A DNA stretch of 56,185 nt. It comes from Beijerinckiaceae bacterium. GTDB lineage: Bacteria; Pseudomonadota; Alphaproteobacteria; Rhizobiales; Beijerinckiaceae. Within the stretch, counting starts at the first letter, position 1, and each line of letters opens with the position of its first letter. Below the pieces are notes generated by a model. The model was given only the letters and a program-made list of their open reading frames with translations, had not been told where the DNA came from and did not search any database. Made by a program: the position numbers and the translations under genes. Below are positions 45,372 through 54,850 of this stretch, piece by piece. Where the stretch lies: positions 1-56,185 of the forward strand of contig CANJWR010000009.1 in the NCBI GenBank assembly GCA_947478455.1. Direction: 5' to 3'.

Positions 45372-45390
45372 GGGACGAACGGAGTGGCGA

Positions 45391-47064
45391 ATGACCAGCG
45401 AAGCTTTGCCCGAACGCGAGGGCATGGATTACGACGTCGTGATCGTCGGCGGCGGCCCGGCTGGTCTGGCGGCCGCGATCCGGCTGAAACAGGTCTCGCC
45501 CGACGCGACTGTGGTGGTGGTCGAAAAGGGCTCCGAGATCGGCGCGCACATCCTGTCGGGTGCGGTGATCGACCCGGTCGGTCTCGACAAGCTGCTGCCC
45601 GACTGGCGCGAAGACCCCGAGCGTCCCCTGACCACGCAGGTTTCGTCAGACCGCTTCTACATGCTTGGTCATTCCGGCGGCGTCCGGCTGCCGAACATCC
45701 TCATGCCGAAGCTGATGGACAATCACGGCAACTTCATCGGTTCGCTGGCGAATGTCACGCGCTGGCTCGGCCGGCAGGCCGAGGCTCTGGGCGTCGAAAT
45801 CTACCCTGGCTTCGCGGCGGCGGAAGTTCTCTACGACGACAACGGCGCAGTGCGCGGCATCGCCACCGGCGACATGGGCGTCGGCCGGAATGGCGAAATG
45901 AAGGACAGCTACACGCGCGGGATGGAGTTGCGCGGCAAATATACCTTGTTCGCCGAAGGCGCGCGCGGCTCGCTGTCGAAACAACTCATTGCGAAATACA
46001 AATTGTCCGACGGGCGCGAACCGCAGAAATTCGGCATCGGCATCAAGGAACTTTGGCAGATCGATCCGGCGAAACACCAGCCGGGGCTCGTGCAGCATTC
46101 GTTCGGCTGGCCGCTCGACGCCTCGACGGGCGGCGGTTCCTTCCTCTATCATTTCGAGGATGGCCTTGTATCCGTGGGCTTCGTGGTCCACCTCAACTAC
46201 ACGAATCCGACGCTGTCGCCCTTCGACGAATTCCAGCGTTTCAAGACGCATCCGATGATTGCGCCCACATTCGAGGGCGGCAAGCGCATCGCCTACGGAG
46301 CGCGCGCCCTTACCGAAGGCGGTTGGCAGTCCGTGCCGAAACTGTCGTTCCCGGGCGGCGCGCTGCTCGGTTGCGCGGCTGGCTTCGTCAACGTGCCGCG
46401 CATCAAGGGTTCGCACAACGCCATTCTGTCGGGCATGCTGGCCGCCGATCATGTGGCGGAAGCCCTTGCGGCAGGCCGCCAAAATGATGAGCTGGCCTCT
46501 TACGAGGCCGCATGGCGCGAGTCGGAAATCGGTCGCGATCTTGTGCGGGTGCGCAACGTCAAACCGCTCTGGTCGAAGTTCGGCACATATCTGGGTATCG
46601 CGCTGGGCGGGCTCGACATGTGGACGAACCAGCTGTTCGGCTTCTCATTCTTCGGCACGTTGCCGCACGGCAAGGCCGATTTCGCTACGCTGAAGCCATT
46701 GTCGCAGGTAACCCCGATTGTCTATCCGCGCCCGGATGGCAAGCTCACTTTCGACAAGCCCTCTTCGGTGTTTTTATCGAACACCAATCACGAGGAAGAT
46801 CAGCCGGTGCATCTGCGGCTGAAAGATCCGTCCGTGCCGATTGCCCGCAATCTTCCCGAATACGGCGAACCGGCGCGGCTCTATTGCCCGGCGGGCGTCT
46901 ACGAAGTTGTCTATGGCGACGATGTGAAGAAGACCGATCCACGCTTCGTCATCAACGCGCAGAACTGCGTTCACTGCAAGACCTGCGACATCAAGGATCC
47001 GGCGCAGAACATCGACTGGGCCACGCCAGAAGGCGCAGGCGGCCCGAATTATCCGAATATGTGA
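45391..47064 (+). CDS. Electron transfer flavoprotein--ubiquinone oxidoreductase
   Basis: A 557-residue membrane-associated enzyme that passes electrons from reduced ETF (fatty-acid, amino-acid and choline oxidation) to ubiquinone. The FAD-binding start is DYDVVIVGGGPAGLAAAIRL, the central part carries GAHILSGAVIDP, and the C-terminal ferredoxin-like domain binds one [4Fe-4S] cluster through CPAGVYEV and NCVHCKTCDIKDP. GGAG lies upstream of ATG 45391. The etfAB genes are not in the window. A perfect palindrome precedes the gene and is the obvious candidate for control. Confidence 0.97.
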   Translation: MTSEALPEREGMDYDVVIVGGGPAGLAAAIRLKQVSPDATVVVVEKGSEIGAHILSGAVIDPVGLDKLLPDWREDPERPLTTQVSSDRFYMLGHSGGVRLPNILMPKLMDNHGNFIGSLANVTRWLGRQAEALGVEIYPGFAAAEVLYDDNGAVRGIATGDMGVGRNGEMKDSYTRGMELRGKYTLFAEGARGSLSKQLIAKYKLSDGREPQKFGIGIKELWQIDPAKHQPGLVQHSFGWPLDASTGGGSFLYHFEDGLVSVGFVVHLNYTNPTLSPFDEFQRFKTHPMIAPTFEGGKRIAYGARALTEGGWQSVPKLSFPGGALLGCAAGFVNVPRIKGSHNAILSGMLAADHVAEALAAGRQNDELASYEAAWRESEIGRDLVRVRNVKPLWSKFGTYLGIALGGLDMWTNQLFGFSFFGTLPHGKADFATLKPLSQVTPIVYPRPDGKLTFDKPSSVFLSNTNHEEDQPVHLRLKDPSVPIARNLPEYGEPARLYCPAGVYEVVYGDDVKKTDPRFVINAQNCVHCKTCDIKDPAQNIDWATPEGAGGPNYPNM

Positions 47065-47095
47065 GGCAGGATCAAGCAGAGCATTGAATACGCCA

Positions 47096-47132
47096 CCGTC
47101 TTTCGAGACGGACACTTCGTGTGCGCCTCGAA
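47096..47132. repeat. Diverged palindromic element with a TTCG-capped stem
   Basis: CCGTCT-TTCG-AGACGG (47096-47111) is a perfect six-base stem with a stable TTCG loop, followed by ACAC-TTC-GTGT and flanked by TTCGAG and CTCGAA. The order recalls palindromic elements common in Bradyrhizobium-like genomes, in diverged form. It lies just after the ETF dehydrogenase stop. The rest of the 47065-47255 gap holds nothing recognisable. Confidence 0.4.
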
Positions 47133-47255
47133 GGAGAAGTTTCAAGTTCAAACGACCAGTTGTCTTCCAATCCTGATGATTGCGCAGACAGTCTTTAGTC
47201 TCTGGCACCGCCCGTCATGTTCGCGCTCGTCGCGGGCTTCCACGACTGTTTGAGT

Positions 47256-48545
47256 TCACATCCCCTCAGGCCGACCCGCCACCGCAACCAGCAGCTTCTT
47301 GCCGTCGAACAGGCGCTTGGCGACGCGTTTTGTGTCTTCCAGCGTAACGGCGTTGATGAGTGCGTTGCGCTCGTCAAGATATTCCACCGGGAAGCCCTCG
47401 GTCTGCAAATGCACGAGCTGGTCGCAGATCTTGGTCGAGGTGTCGAAGCGCAGCACGTAGGAGCCGGTGAGATATTTTTTCGCCTTGTCGAGTTCTTCCT
47501 CGGTCGGGCCTTCGGCTGAAAGTTTTGCGATTTCTTCCTCGATCACCGCGAGCGATTCCGCCGCGCGTTCGTTCTTGGTCGAGGTGCCGCCGGAAAACAT
47601 CGCCGAATGATCCCAGTTGGCGAGTTGCGAATGGACCGAATAGGCGAGGCCGCGCTTCTCGCGCACTTCCTTGAAGAGGCGCGCTGAAAACACGCCGCCG
47701 CCGAGGATGTGGTTGACCACGGTGGCGATCATGTAATCGGGATCCTTGCGGACCAGGCCCGGCAATCCGAAGCGGATGGTGGATTGCGGAACATCTACAT
47801 CGACCACATGGCGCGCACCCATGCCGGCGACCGCAATATCCGGAACGGGCTTCAGGTTGCCCTTTTCGGGCAGTGCACCGAACACATGATCGATGAGTTT
47901 GACGAGCCGGACAGCATCGATGGCGCCGACTGCCGCGATCCGCAGATTGCCGCGCGACATCATGTTGGCGCGCAATTGCACCAGATCGTCGCGCGTGATG
48001 GCCGGCACGGTTTCAAGCGTGCCGCGACCGGCGCGGCCATAGGGATGGTTCGGGAAAGCCGCTTCCCGGAAGGCTTTTCCGGCGAGCGCTTCGGGATCCT
48101 TCGCCTCGCGCTTGAGGCCGGCGATCATCTGGCTGCGCACGCGCTCGATGGCGTCGTCATCCAGCCGTGCCTCGTTGATCGTGAGACGCAGAAACTCGAA
48201 CGCCGCATCAATGTGGCGTGTGAGCGTCTTCATGTGGCCAGTGAACAGGTCGCGGTCAGCGCCGTAGGAGATTTCCACCGCCTTGTCGTCGAGCGCACGA
48301 TGGAAAGCGTCCGCATCCATGTCGCCCGCGCCTTCGTCGAGCAGGCCCGCCAGCATGGAGGTTGCGCCTTCGCGCCCATCGGGATCCTGCGTGTTGCCGC
48401 CCTTGAAGGCGAAGTCGAACGCCACGAGCGGCACGGCGTAATCTTCCACCAGCCAGCACTCGAGACCTGCGGGTGTACGAAGCTTCTGCACGGTTGCGGA
48501 GCGCGAGGCGGGCGGAAGTGTTGAAACTTTATCGATGGCGGTCAT
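47256..48545 (-). CDS. M16 family peptidase-like protein, catalytic motif lost
   Basis: A 429-residue protein with the two-domain M16 fold (mitochondrial processing-peptidase / PqqL-like). The usual zinc motif HXXEH is replaced: the matching helix reads GATSMLAGLLDEGAG, with no His. It is therefore the non-catalytic partner. The second half keeps the R/Y motif REKRGLAYSVHSQL typical of the substrate-binding subunit. The active subunit is encoded directly upstream (48716-50062), so the two probably form a heterodimer as in mitochondrial processing peptidase. No signal peptide is seen. Confidence 0.92.
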   Translation of the reverse strand: MTAIDKVSTLPPASRSATVQKLRTPAGLECWLVEDYAVPLVAFDFAFKGGNTQDPDGREGATSMLAGLLDEGAGDMDADAFHRALDDKAVEISYGADRDLFTGHMKTLTRHIDAAFEFLRLTINEARLDDDAIERVRSQMIAGLKREAKDPEALAGKAFREAAFPNHPYGRAGRGTLETVPAITRDDLVQLRANMMSRGNLRIAAVGAIDAVRLVKLIDHVFGALPEKGNLKPVPDIAVAGMGARHVVDVDVPQSTIRFGLPGLVRKDPDYMIATVVNHILGGGVFSARLFKEVREKRGLAYSVHSQLANWDHSAMFSGGTSTKNERAAESLAVIEEEIAKLSAEGPTEEELDKAKKYLTGSYVLRFDTSTKICDQLVHLQTEGFPVEYLDERNALINAVTLEDTKRVAKRLFDGKKLLVAVAGRPEGM

Positions 48546-48571
48546 CTGATGTTCTCGTTTCTGGCGATGAT

Positions 48572-48592
48572 CCTTCGCCTTTAAGGCGAAGG
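48572..48592. repeat. Palindrome between the M16 genes
   Basis: CCTTCGCCTT and AAGGCGAAGG pair perfectly across one T. A second, imperfect inverted repeat (CCTTCCTCCC and GGGGGAAGG) lies at about 48682-48704. The 170-base gap between the two M16 genes holds no gene. These may be intergenic repeat elements or transcript-stabilising hairpins. Confidence 0.55.
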
Positions 48593-48715
48593 CGGCCGCG
48601 CAGCAGCCGGATGCAGGGTTTCATTTTGTTTTGTTGAAACACGCTCCGGCGCTCGTCCCTTTTGTTCGATAGCTTGCAGTCGCCTTCCTCCCGGTCGGGG
48701 GAAGGAGATGCTGAA

Positions 48716-50062
48716 TTACGCCGCTTTGGTTTCCGGCAGAAGGAAGCCCAGAACCGAGCGTTTGCGTTCGAGATATTTCTCTGCAGCCGCGCGCACGTCT
48801 TCGGCCGTCACGGCGTCCATGCGGTTGGGCCAGTCGAGCACATCCTGCACGGTCGCCCCGGTTGTCAGCGCAGCGCCGTACCAGCGCGCCAGAGAGGTCT
48901 GGCTGTCCTGCGCGTAAACAGCATCGGCGATGAGCCGCGTCTTGGCGCGCTCGAGGTCTTCGGTCTTCACGCCGTCGCGAATGAGATCAGCAATGACGCC
49001 GCACACCTGATCGTCCAGATCTTCGAGCGTCACGTCCGGCGACGGAATTGCGTAAACCCAGAAGCGCGTCTGGTCGAGCGAGGTGCCCATGTAATAGGAG
49101 CCGGCCATGACGGCGCTTTTGCGATCCACAACGAGCGCCTTGTAGAGCAGGCTGGTCTGGCCGCCGCCGAGCAGATGGGCGAGCAGTTCAAGCGCCTCGG
49201 CCTCGCCCTTCGCGGCTGTCGTGTAGGACGGCACGAGATAGACGCGCTGATGGCTCGGCTGCTCGACCTTTTCGTCGGAGAGCGACACGAGGCGATTGAC
49301 GCGCGGCTCGGGTTCCTGCGGGCGCTGGCGCGCCGGCTGTTCCCCGCGCGAGGGAATTTTCGCATAGGTGGCTTCCGCCAGTTCGCGCACCGTGGCGGAA
49401 TCAATATCGCCGGCGACGATCAAAATGGCGTTTCCGGGCGTGTAGAAGCGACCATAATAGTTCAGCGCATCGTGCCGATCGAGGCTCTCGATCTCGTGCT
49501 GCCAGCCGATGATCGGCTTGCCGTAGGGATGATGGGTGAACAGCGCCGCCTGCACCGCCTCGTTGAGTTGCGAGGAGGGATCGGAATCGGTGCGCATGCG
49601 GCGCTCTTCCAGCACCACGTCGCGCTCCGGCGTCACCACGTCATCGGTGAGGACCAGATTGGTCATGCGGTCCGCCTCAAAATCCATCAGGACCGGCAGA
49701 TGCTCTTTCGGCACGCGCTGGTAATAGGCGGTGTAGTCCTGCGACGTGAAGGCGTTTTCCTGCCCACCCAGCGAGGCGACGATTTCGGAGAATTCGCCCT
49801 GCGCGTGGTTGGAGGTGCCCTTGAACATCAGATGTTCGAGGAAATGCGCGATGCCCGACTTGCCAACCGGATCGTCGGCGGAGCCGTTGCGATACCAGAC
49901 CATATGGGTGACGACTGGCGCGCGATGATCGGGGATCACCACGACTTCCATACCGTTGGAAAGCTTGAAATGTCCGATGTCCGGACCGGCGGAATGGCCG
50001 GAGGTCGCGGTCTGCGGCGTCAGGGAAGCGGAAGTTGCAACAGGTGACTGGGCCATGGGCAT
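48716..50062 (-). CDS. M16 family zinc metallopeptidase, catalytic subunit
   Basis: A 448-residue M16 peptidase. The inverted zinc motif HFLEH (His73, Glu76, His77 in SGIAHFLEHLMFKGT) and the distal ligand Glu in VVLEERRMR (about 152-153) are intact. The rest follows the two-domain processing-peptidase layout, with HHPYGKPIIGW and FYTPGNAILIVAGDID. ATG 50062 (MPMAQSP) is used; ATG 50056 and a TTG at 50095 are alternatives. No convincing signal peptide is present, although relatives are often periplasmic. It is paired with a non-catalytic paralogue downstream and follows lspA and a conserved periplasmic unknown, an order kept in related bacteria. Confidence 0.94.
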   Translation of the reverse strand: MPMAQSPVATSASLTPQTATSGHSAGPDIGHFKLSNGMEVVVIPDHRAPVVTHMVWYRNGSADDPVGKSGIAHFLEHLMFKGTSNHAQGEFSEIVASLGGQENAFTSQDYTAYYQRVPKEHLPVLMDFEADRMTNLVLTDDVVTPERDVVLEERRMRTDSDPSSQLNEAVQAALFTHHPYGKPIIGWQHEIESLDRHDALNYYGRFYTPGNAILIVAGDIDSATVRELAEATYAKIPSRGEQPARQRPQEPEPRVNRLVSLSDEKVEQPSHQRVYLVPSYTTAAKGEAEALELLAHLLGGGQTSLLYKALVVDRKSAVMAGSYYMGTSLDQTRFWVYAIPSPDVTLEDLDDQVCGVIADLIRDGVKTEDLERAKTRLIADAVYAQDSQTSLARWYGAALTTGATVQDVLDWPNRMDAVTAEDVRAAAEKYLERKRSVLGFLLPETKAA

Positions 50063-50221
50063 CCGGGTGTTCGAAACCAAATCGTCCGAACGCAATATAG
50101 GATGGCTGGCGCGATAACGTCAGTCCCTTTCGGGGGCGTTCAGACGGAAATCATCCGTCCAACCGCCCCACAGGGTGAACAAATCTGCTTGATCGGGCGA
50201 ACTGATGCCCGCCCGCACGAA

Positions 50222-50920
50222 TTACTGCGCCTGCCGGCGACGGGCCTCTTCGCGAACCTGCGCGGCGGCGTTGCCAAGGTTGTCGCTGTAAGAAGTGTCT
50301 TTGGGTTCAAAGGTCGCCTTCACGCTCTTTGTGGGGCGACGATAGCCGGTCGGCGGGTCAGACAGGTGCGCGCGCTTAGGCTCTGCGCCGGCCACAATAT
50401 CCTTCGACGTATCGGCTGGGCCGCGAATGTTCGCGGTCTTTGTCCAGTATTCATACGGATTGCAGAGCAGGTCGCCGTCGGCCGTGCAGCCTCCGCGTTC
50501 CTGCCCGCGCGGCGTCGGGGCAATGCGGCCGTATCTCTGGAGATCGCGGGCTGGCAGCGGATCGGCGTCCACATTGTTGCCGCGCGGACGGGCGGCGGCT
50601 GCAGCCGCCTGACGCTGCTTGGCCAGATCCTGATCGACAGGCCAGGCGGCGTTGCGTTGACCGACCGGCTGCATGGGCTGCCGCAGTTCCATCTTCGGCG
50701 GAACCACCAGCGGCGGGCGCTCGCGATAGTCAATCGAGGGCTTAACGTCGTCATCCTCGAAGCCGATGCCCATTTTGACTAGGCCGAGCAAGCTGTCGAA
50801 AATGTTTTCCTGACCGTCGTCGAGCGCACGGGCGGGCGTCCCGCCCATCAACCCGAAGGCAATCATGGCGGTGGCGGCGAAAAGCGCCGGGCGGCGGGTG
50901 CGGAAAGTCTCGTGAGCCAT
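50222..50920 (-). CDS. Conserved exported protein, unknown function
   Basis: A 232-residue protein with an N-terminal signal sequence (RRPALFAATAMIAFGLMGG, cleavage probably near ARALDDG). The mature part is Pro/Arg/Gln-rich and likely extended, with a conserved-looking block DGQENIFDSLLGLVKMGIGF, then DYRERPPLVVPP and the Cys pair GGCTADGDLLCNPYEYW. It ends in a charged region REEARRRQAQ. AGGG precedes ATG 50920. The position between lspA and the M16 pair is typical for Hyphomicrobiales, but no function is known to me. The two Cys may form a disulfide in the periplasm. Confidence 0.85.
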   Translation of the reverse strand: MAHETFRTRRPALFAATAMIAFGLMGGTPARALDDGQENIFDSLLGLVKMGIGFEDDDVKPSIDYRERPPLVVPPKMELRQPMQPVGQRNAAWPVDQDLAKQRQAAAAAARPRGNNVDADPLPARDLQRYGRIAPTPRGQERGGCTADGDLLCNPYEYWTKTANIRGPADTSKDIVAGAEPKRAHLSDPPTGYRRPTKSVKATFEPKDTSYSDNLGNAAAQVREEARRRQAQ

Positions 50921-51027
50921 GGCAGAACCCTGTCGTCTTGCAATTCCTGATGGGGGAATCGAACACATTACGCCTCGTATTCGCGGCGATTTCGGGGCGG
51001 ACGCCCTTAAAATCAACCTTGTCCGAC

Positions 51028-51537
51028 TCAACCGGCGGGCTTCGCCGTCTGGTCAGCTTCCTTTACGAAGAAGGATTCATACAGAAGAAGCGCCACTCCC
51101 GCAACGATGGCCACGTCGGCAACGTTAAAGACGTACCAGTTGATGCGGCCCCAGCTCTGGGTGTCGACATGGAGAAGGAAGAAATCCGCCACTGCCCCAT
51201 GGGCAAAACGGTCGTAGGCGTTGCCGAGGGCGCCGCCCACGATAAAGCCCAGCCCCCAGACGGTGATGCGATTGCGGGCGCGCCACATCCAGACGCCGAG
51301 CGCAAGCGTGGCCGCAAGCGCCACGCCCAGCAGGGCCCAGCGTCCAGTCGGGGTCTCGGCGCTGAGAAGCGAATAGGAAATGCCCGGATTCCACGCCATG
51401 ACCAGATCGAGGAAAGGCCCGACCCGCACCGGCTCTCTCGAGGCGATGTCGTAGTCATAGATCATCCAGTGCTTGTGGGCCTGATCGGCGGCCAGCGAGA
51501 CGAGCGCCACCGCGAGGCCGGTCCAGCCCGGCCTCAC
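51028..51537 (-). CDS. lspA: Lipoprotein signal peptidase (signal peptidase II)
   Basis: LspA cleaves the signal peptide of prolipoproteins after lipidation. The 169-residue protein has four predicted membrane helices. The catalytic aspartates are Asp109 in GGALGNAYDRF and Asp141 in FNVADVAIV, and the conserved Asn-Pro-Gly loop is WNPGISYSLL. The start is GTG 51537. It follows ileS by 25 bases, the classical ribF-ileS-lspA arrangement. The lipoprotein gene at 19854 would be one of its substrates. Confidence 0.97.
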   Translation of the reverse strand: MRPGWTGLAVALVSLAADQAHKHWMIYDYDIASREPVRVGPFLDLVMAWNPGISYSLLSAETPTGRWALLGVALAATLALGVWMWRARNRITVWGLGFIVGGALGNAYDRFAHGAVADFFLLHVDTQSWGRINWYVFNVADVAIVAGVALLLYESFFVKEADQTAKPAG

Positions 51538-51562
51538 AGCGCTGCCCTCGCGGCCCGCAGGC

Positions 51563-54500
51563 TCATCCGAGTCTCCCGGCGGCCTTGAGTTCGCGCAGGG
51601 CTTGCGCGTCGCGCGGCGTCACGTCCGGATAATCGGGCGATGCCGTGGCAGGATCGAAATATTTCCACGACCGGGCGCATTTGGCGCCCGGCGCGCGGGC
51701 GACCACAACCGCTACGCCCTCGCTGCCGGGAATCCGGAAGGCGTCCGCCGGGCCCTCGCCGTCGACGACCTGAATGCCCGACGTGATGCAGATCTCGGCG
51801 AAATCTACGCTGTCGATCATGCTGCGCGTGGCGGCGCTGGCAATGTAGACCACCGGAGCAGCTTCGAGCGACGAGCCGATGAGCTTTTGCGTGCGGGCGA
51901 TTTCGAGCGCGCCGGTGACGACCGAGCGCACGCGGCGAATGTCGGCCCATTTGTCCGCGAGCGCCTGATTGCGCCAGCCGGCCGGCATGTCGGGGAACAC
52001 CTGCAGATGCACAGAGTCTGCATCAGGATTGCGCGACAGCCACGTCTCTTCGCACGTGAAGGGCAGGATCGGGGCGAGCCAGATCGTCACCGCACGGAAG
52101 ATATGTTCGACAACGGCCAGCGATGCGCGGCGCTTCTCGCTCGACAGGGGCTCGCAATAGAGCGCGTCCTTGCGCACGTCGAAATAGAAGGCCGACAGAT
52201 CAGTGTTCATGAAGGCGCTCAGGCGCGCAATCACGCGTTTATAGTCGAAATTCGCATAGGCGTCGCGAATGTCGGCGTCGAGTTCGCTCAGCCGATGCAG
52301 CATGAGCTGATCGAGTTCGCCGGCCTTCGAGAGATCGGCCGCCGCGGAGGCGTCGTGATGCGCCAGCGTGCCGAGCATCCAGCGCAGACTGTTGCGCAGT
52401 TTGCGATAGGTTTCGACAAATGTGCCGAGCACATTCTTGCCGATGCGCAGATCGTCGGAATAATCCGACGCCGCAACCCACAAACGCAGAATGTCTGCGC
52501 CGGAATCCTTGATGACGGTTTGCGGCGCGACCACATTGCCGAGCGATTTCGACATCTTGCGGCCGTTCTCGTCGAGCACGAAGCCGTGCGTCAGCACGAC
52601 ATCGAAGGGCGCACGCCCGCGCGTGCCGCAGCTTTCCAGCAACGACGAATGGAACCAGCCGCGATGCTGGTCGGAGCCTTCGAGATACATGACCTCATCG
52701 GGGCCGCCATCGACCTTGCGGGAGATTCCCGCGAGGCCCGGAAAATGCCTGGCGTCTTCCAGCACGAACGAATGCGTCGAGCCTGAATCGAACCAGACGT
52801 CGAGCACGTCGTCGATTTTTTCGTAATCGGCGGGCGCATAATCGGGCGCGAGGAAGCGCGCCGCGGAGCCTTCCGCAAACCACGCATCCGCGCCCTCGGT
52901 CTCGAAGGCCGCTGCGACGCGCGCATTCACGCGCTCGTCGACCAGCACATCATGCGTGCCCTTTTTGACGAAGACCGCAATCGGCACGCCCCATGCGCGC
53001 TGGCGCGACACGACCCAGTCGGGCCGATTGGCGATCATGCCATTGATGCGATTTTCACCCGAGGCCGGCACCCAGCGGGTTTTTGCAATGGCGTCCAGTG
53101 CGACGGAACGGAGTGTGGGCGAATTCCCCCTCTCCCCGCCTGCGGGGAGAGGGCTGCCCATCCCCTTATCCATCGCAATGAACCATTGCGGCGTGTTGCG
53201 GAAGATCACCGGCTTCTTCGAACGCCACGAATGCGGATATTGATGCTTCAGTTTTCCGCGCGCGATGAGCGCACCTGCATCGATGAGGGCTTTCATCACC
53301 GCATCGTTGGCGTCGCCCTTCTTGCCCTTGTCGTCGATGACGCGCTTCGCTCCGCCTTCCGAATCCGGGCCAAAGCCGGGCACTTCCTTCGTGTAGAAGC
53401 CGTCTGCGTCGACCGTGTACGGGATGCGCGTGTCGATGCCGCGCTCCGACAACATGCGCCCGGACGCCATCCAGATATCAAAGTCCTCTCGGCCGTGTCC
53501 GGGGGCCGTGTGCACGAAGCCCGTACCTGTGTCGTCGGTGACGTGATCGCCATCGAGGAGCGGGACGTCGAATGTGTAGCCGAGATGAGCGAGGGGGTGG
53601 GCGCATGCGGCGATCGCTGCGGGATTGTATCGCAGAGTCAGCTGTTCATACTCAGTGACGTTGGCGGATTTGAAGAACGCCTCCGCGAGCGAAGTCGCGA
53701 GAAGAAAATACGAATCGGGTTTCGCCCAGTTGCCTTCCGGAGCGGAGACGACCCGAAAAACATTGTACTCAATCTTGTTCGAAAATGAGATAGCGCGATT
53801 GCCCGGCAACGTCCACGGAGTCGTGGTCCAGATAACGACCCGAAGATTTTGACGAATCCTGCGAGCAAGGTCCAGATTGGCGTCACCTCTGTAGACAGCG
53901 ACCGGATGCGAAAAACCTTCAACAAATTTTGTAACCGGAAACGCCACGAACACCGTATCGCTGACGTGGTCCTCATACTCCACTTCCGCCTCGGCCAGAG
54001 CGGTCTTTTCCACCACCGACCACATCACCGGCTTTGAGCCGCGATAGAGCAATCCGTTCGCGGCGAATTTCATGATCTCGCGGGCGATCTGGGCTTCGGC
54101 CGCGAACGTCATGGTCGAATAGGGATTGGCCCAGTCGCCGGTGACGCCGAGCCGCTTGAATTCCTCGCGCTGCACGCCGAGCCAGTGGGTCGCGTAGGCG
54201 CGGCATTCCTGCCGGAAGGCGATCATCGCCTCCGCGTTGGTGAAGTCGGGCTTCTGCTTGCCCTTCGAGCGGTAATTGTCTTCCTCGATCTTCCATTCGA
54301 TCGGCAGGCCGTGACAATCCCAGCCCGGCACATAGTTGGAATCCTTGCCGAGCATCTGCTGGCTGCGGGTCACCATGTCCTTCAGGATCTTGTTGAGCGC
54401 ATGGCCGATATGGATGTTGCCATTGGCGTACGGGGGGCCATCGTGCAGCACGAATTTCGGCCGTCCCGCGCCCTGTTTGCGCAGCTTGCCGTAGAGGTCG

Positions 54501-54625
54501 GTCTTCTCCCAGCGGGCGAGAATTTCCGGCTCTTTCTGCGGCAGACCGGCGCGCATCGGGAAATCCGTCTGGGGCAGGAACAGGGTCTTGGAATAGTCAC
54601 GGCCTTTGGGGGCGTCGTCGGTCAT
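51563..54625 (-). CDS. ileS: Isoleucine--tRNA ligase
   Basis: A 1020-residue class I synthetase. The HIGH motif is [17 protein letters not shown], the CP1 editing domain starts at [17 protein letters not shown] and holds [16 protein letters not shown], and the KMSKS loop is [13 protein letters not shown]. The C-terminal zinc-finger Cys of many bacterial enzymes are reduced to CARSWK. Two oddities: a palindromic element is inserted in frame at about residues 490-500 ([12 protein letters not shown]), and the editing-domain segment 53640-53960 is much poorer in G and C than its flanks. ATG 54625 begins [11 protein letters not shown]; a TTG at 54640 would add five residues. Confidence 0.97.
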   Translation of the reverse strand: MTDDAPKGRDYSKTLFLPQTDFPMRAGLPQKEPEILARWEKTDLYGKLRKQGAGRPKFVLHDGPPYANGNIHIGHALNKILKDMVTRSQQMLGKDSNYVPGWDCHGLPIEWKIEEDNYRSKGKQKPDFTNAEAMIAFRQECRAYATHWLGVQREEFKRLGVTGDWANPYSTMTFAAEAQIAREIMKFAANGLLYRGSKPVMWSVVEKTALAEAEVEYEDHVSDTVFVAFPVTKFVEGFSHPVAVYRGDANLDLARRIRQNLRVVIWTTTPWTLPGNRAISFSNKIEYNVFRVVSAPEGNWAKPDSYFLLATSLAEAFFKSANVTEYEQLTLRYNPAAIAACAHPLAHLGYTFDVPLLDGDHVTDDTGTGFVHTAPGHGREDFDIWMASGRMLSERGIDTRIPYTVDADGFYTKEVPGFGPDSEGGAKRVIDDKGKKGDANDAVMKALIDAGALIARGKLKHQYPHSWRSKKPVIFRNTPQWFIAMDKGMGSPLPAGGERGNSPTLRSVALDAIAKTRWVPASGENRINGMIANRPDWVVSRQRAWGVPIAVFVKKGTHDVLVDERVNARVAAAFETEGADAWFAEGSAARFLAPDYAPADYEKIDDVLDVWFDSGSTHSFVLEDARHFPGLAGISRKVDGGPDEVMYLEGSDQHRGWFHSSLLESCGTRGRAPFDVVLTHGFVLDENGRKMSKSLGNVVAPQTVIKDSGADILRLWVAASDYSDDLRIGKNVLGTFVETYRKLRNSLRWMLGTLAHHDASAAADLSKAGELDQLMLHRLSELDADIRDAYANFDYKRVIARLSAFMNTDLSAFYFDVRKDALYCEPLSSEKRRASLAVVEHIFRAVTIWLAPILPFTCEETWLSRNPDADSVHLQVFPDMPAGWRNQALADKWADIRRVRSVVTGALEIARTQKLIGSSLEAAPVVYIASAATRSMIDSVDFAEICITSGIQVVDGEGPADAFRIPGSEGVAVVVARAPGAKCARSWKYFDPATASPDYPDVTPRDAQALRELKAAGRLG
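53128..53153. repeat. Palindromic repeat inserted in the ileS coding region
   Basis: CCCTCTCCCCGC (53128-53139) and GCGGGGAGAGGG (53142-53153) are perfect 12-base arms around CT. The same palindrome type is common between genes in related genomes. Here it is read through in frame as [10 protein letters not shown] within ileS, between FIAMDKGMG and [10 protein letters not shown]. Confidence 0.85.
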
Positions 54626-54850
54626 GTTCGGTCTCGGCAAGCGGGCGGCGGCGGCGGGCCGGCCTCGCGGAAAGGGTCAGTGCGGGGAATAGATGATTTG
54701 CGGCCAAAGCGCCAATGGCGCAGCCAAACCCGGATGCCGCGCGAGATCAGGCTCGAGCGCGGTCCGGGCGGGTAATTCGTATGGCGCGAAGACGTAACAT
54801 CCAACAAATATACAGCAAAAACTCCGCCTCTGGAAGCCGCTGCTTGCAAA

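Noticed and set aside
48662-50047. A 461-codon plus-strand frame opposite the M16 peptidase.
   Set aside because: Antisense to a clear HFLEH peptidase with no domain features of its own.
51602-52786. A 394-codon plus-strand frame opposite ileS.
   Set aside because: Antisense to the KMSKS and anticodon-binding part of ileS; no recognisable protein features.
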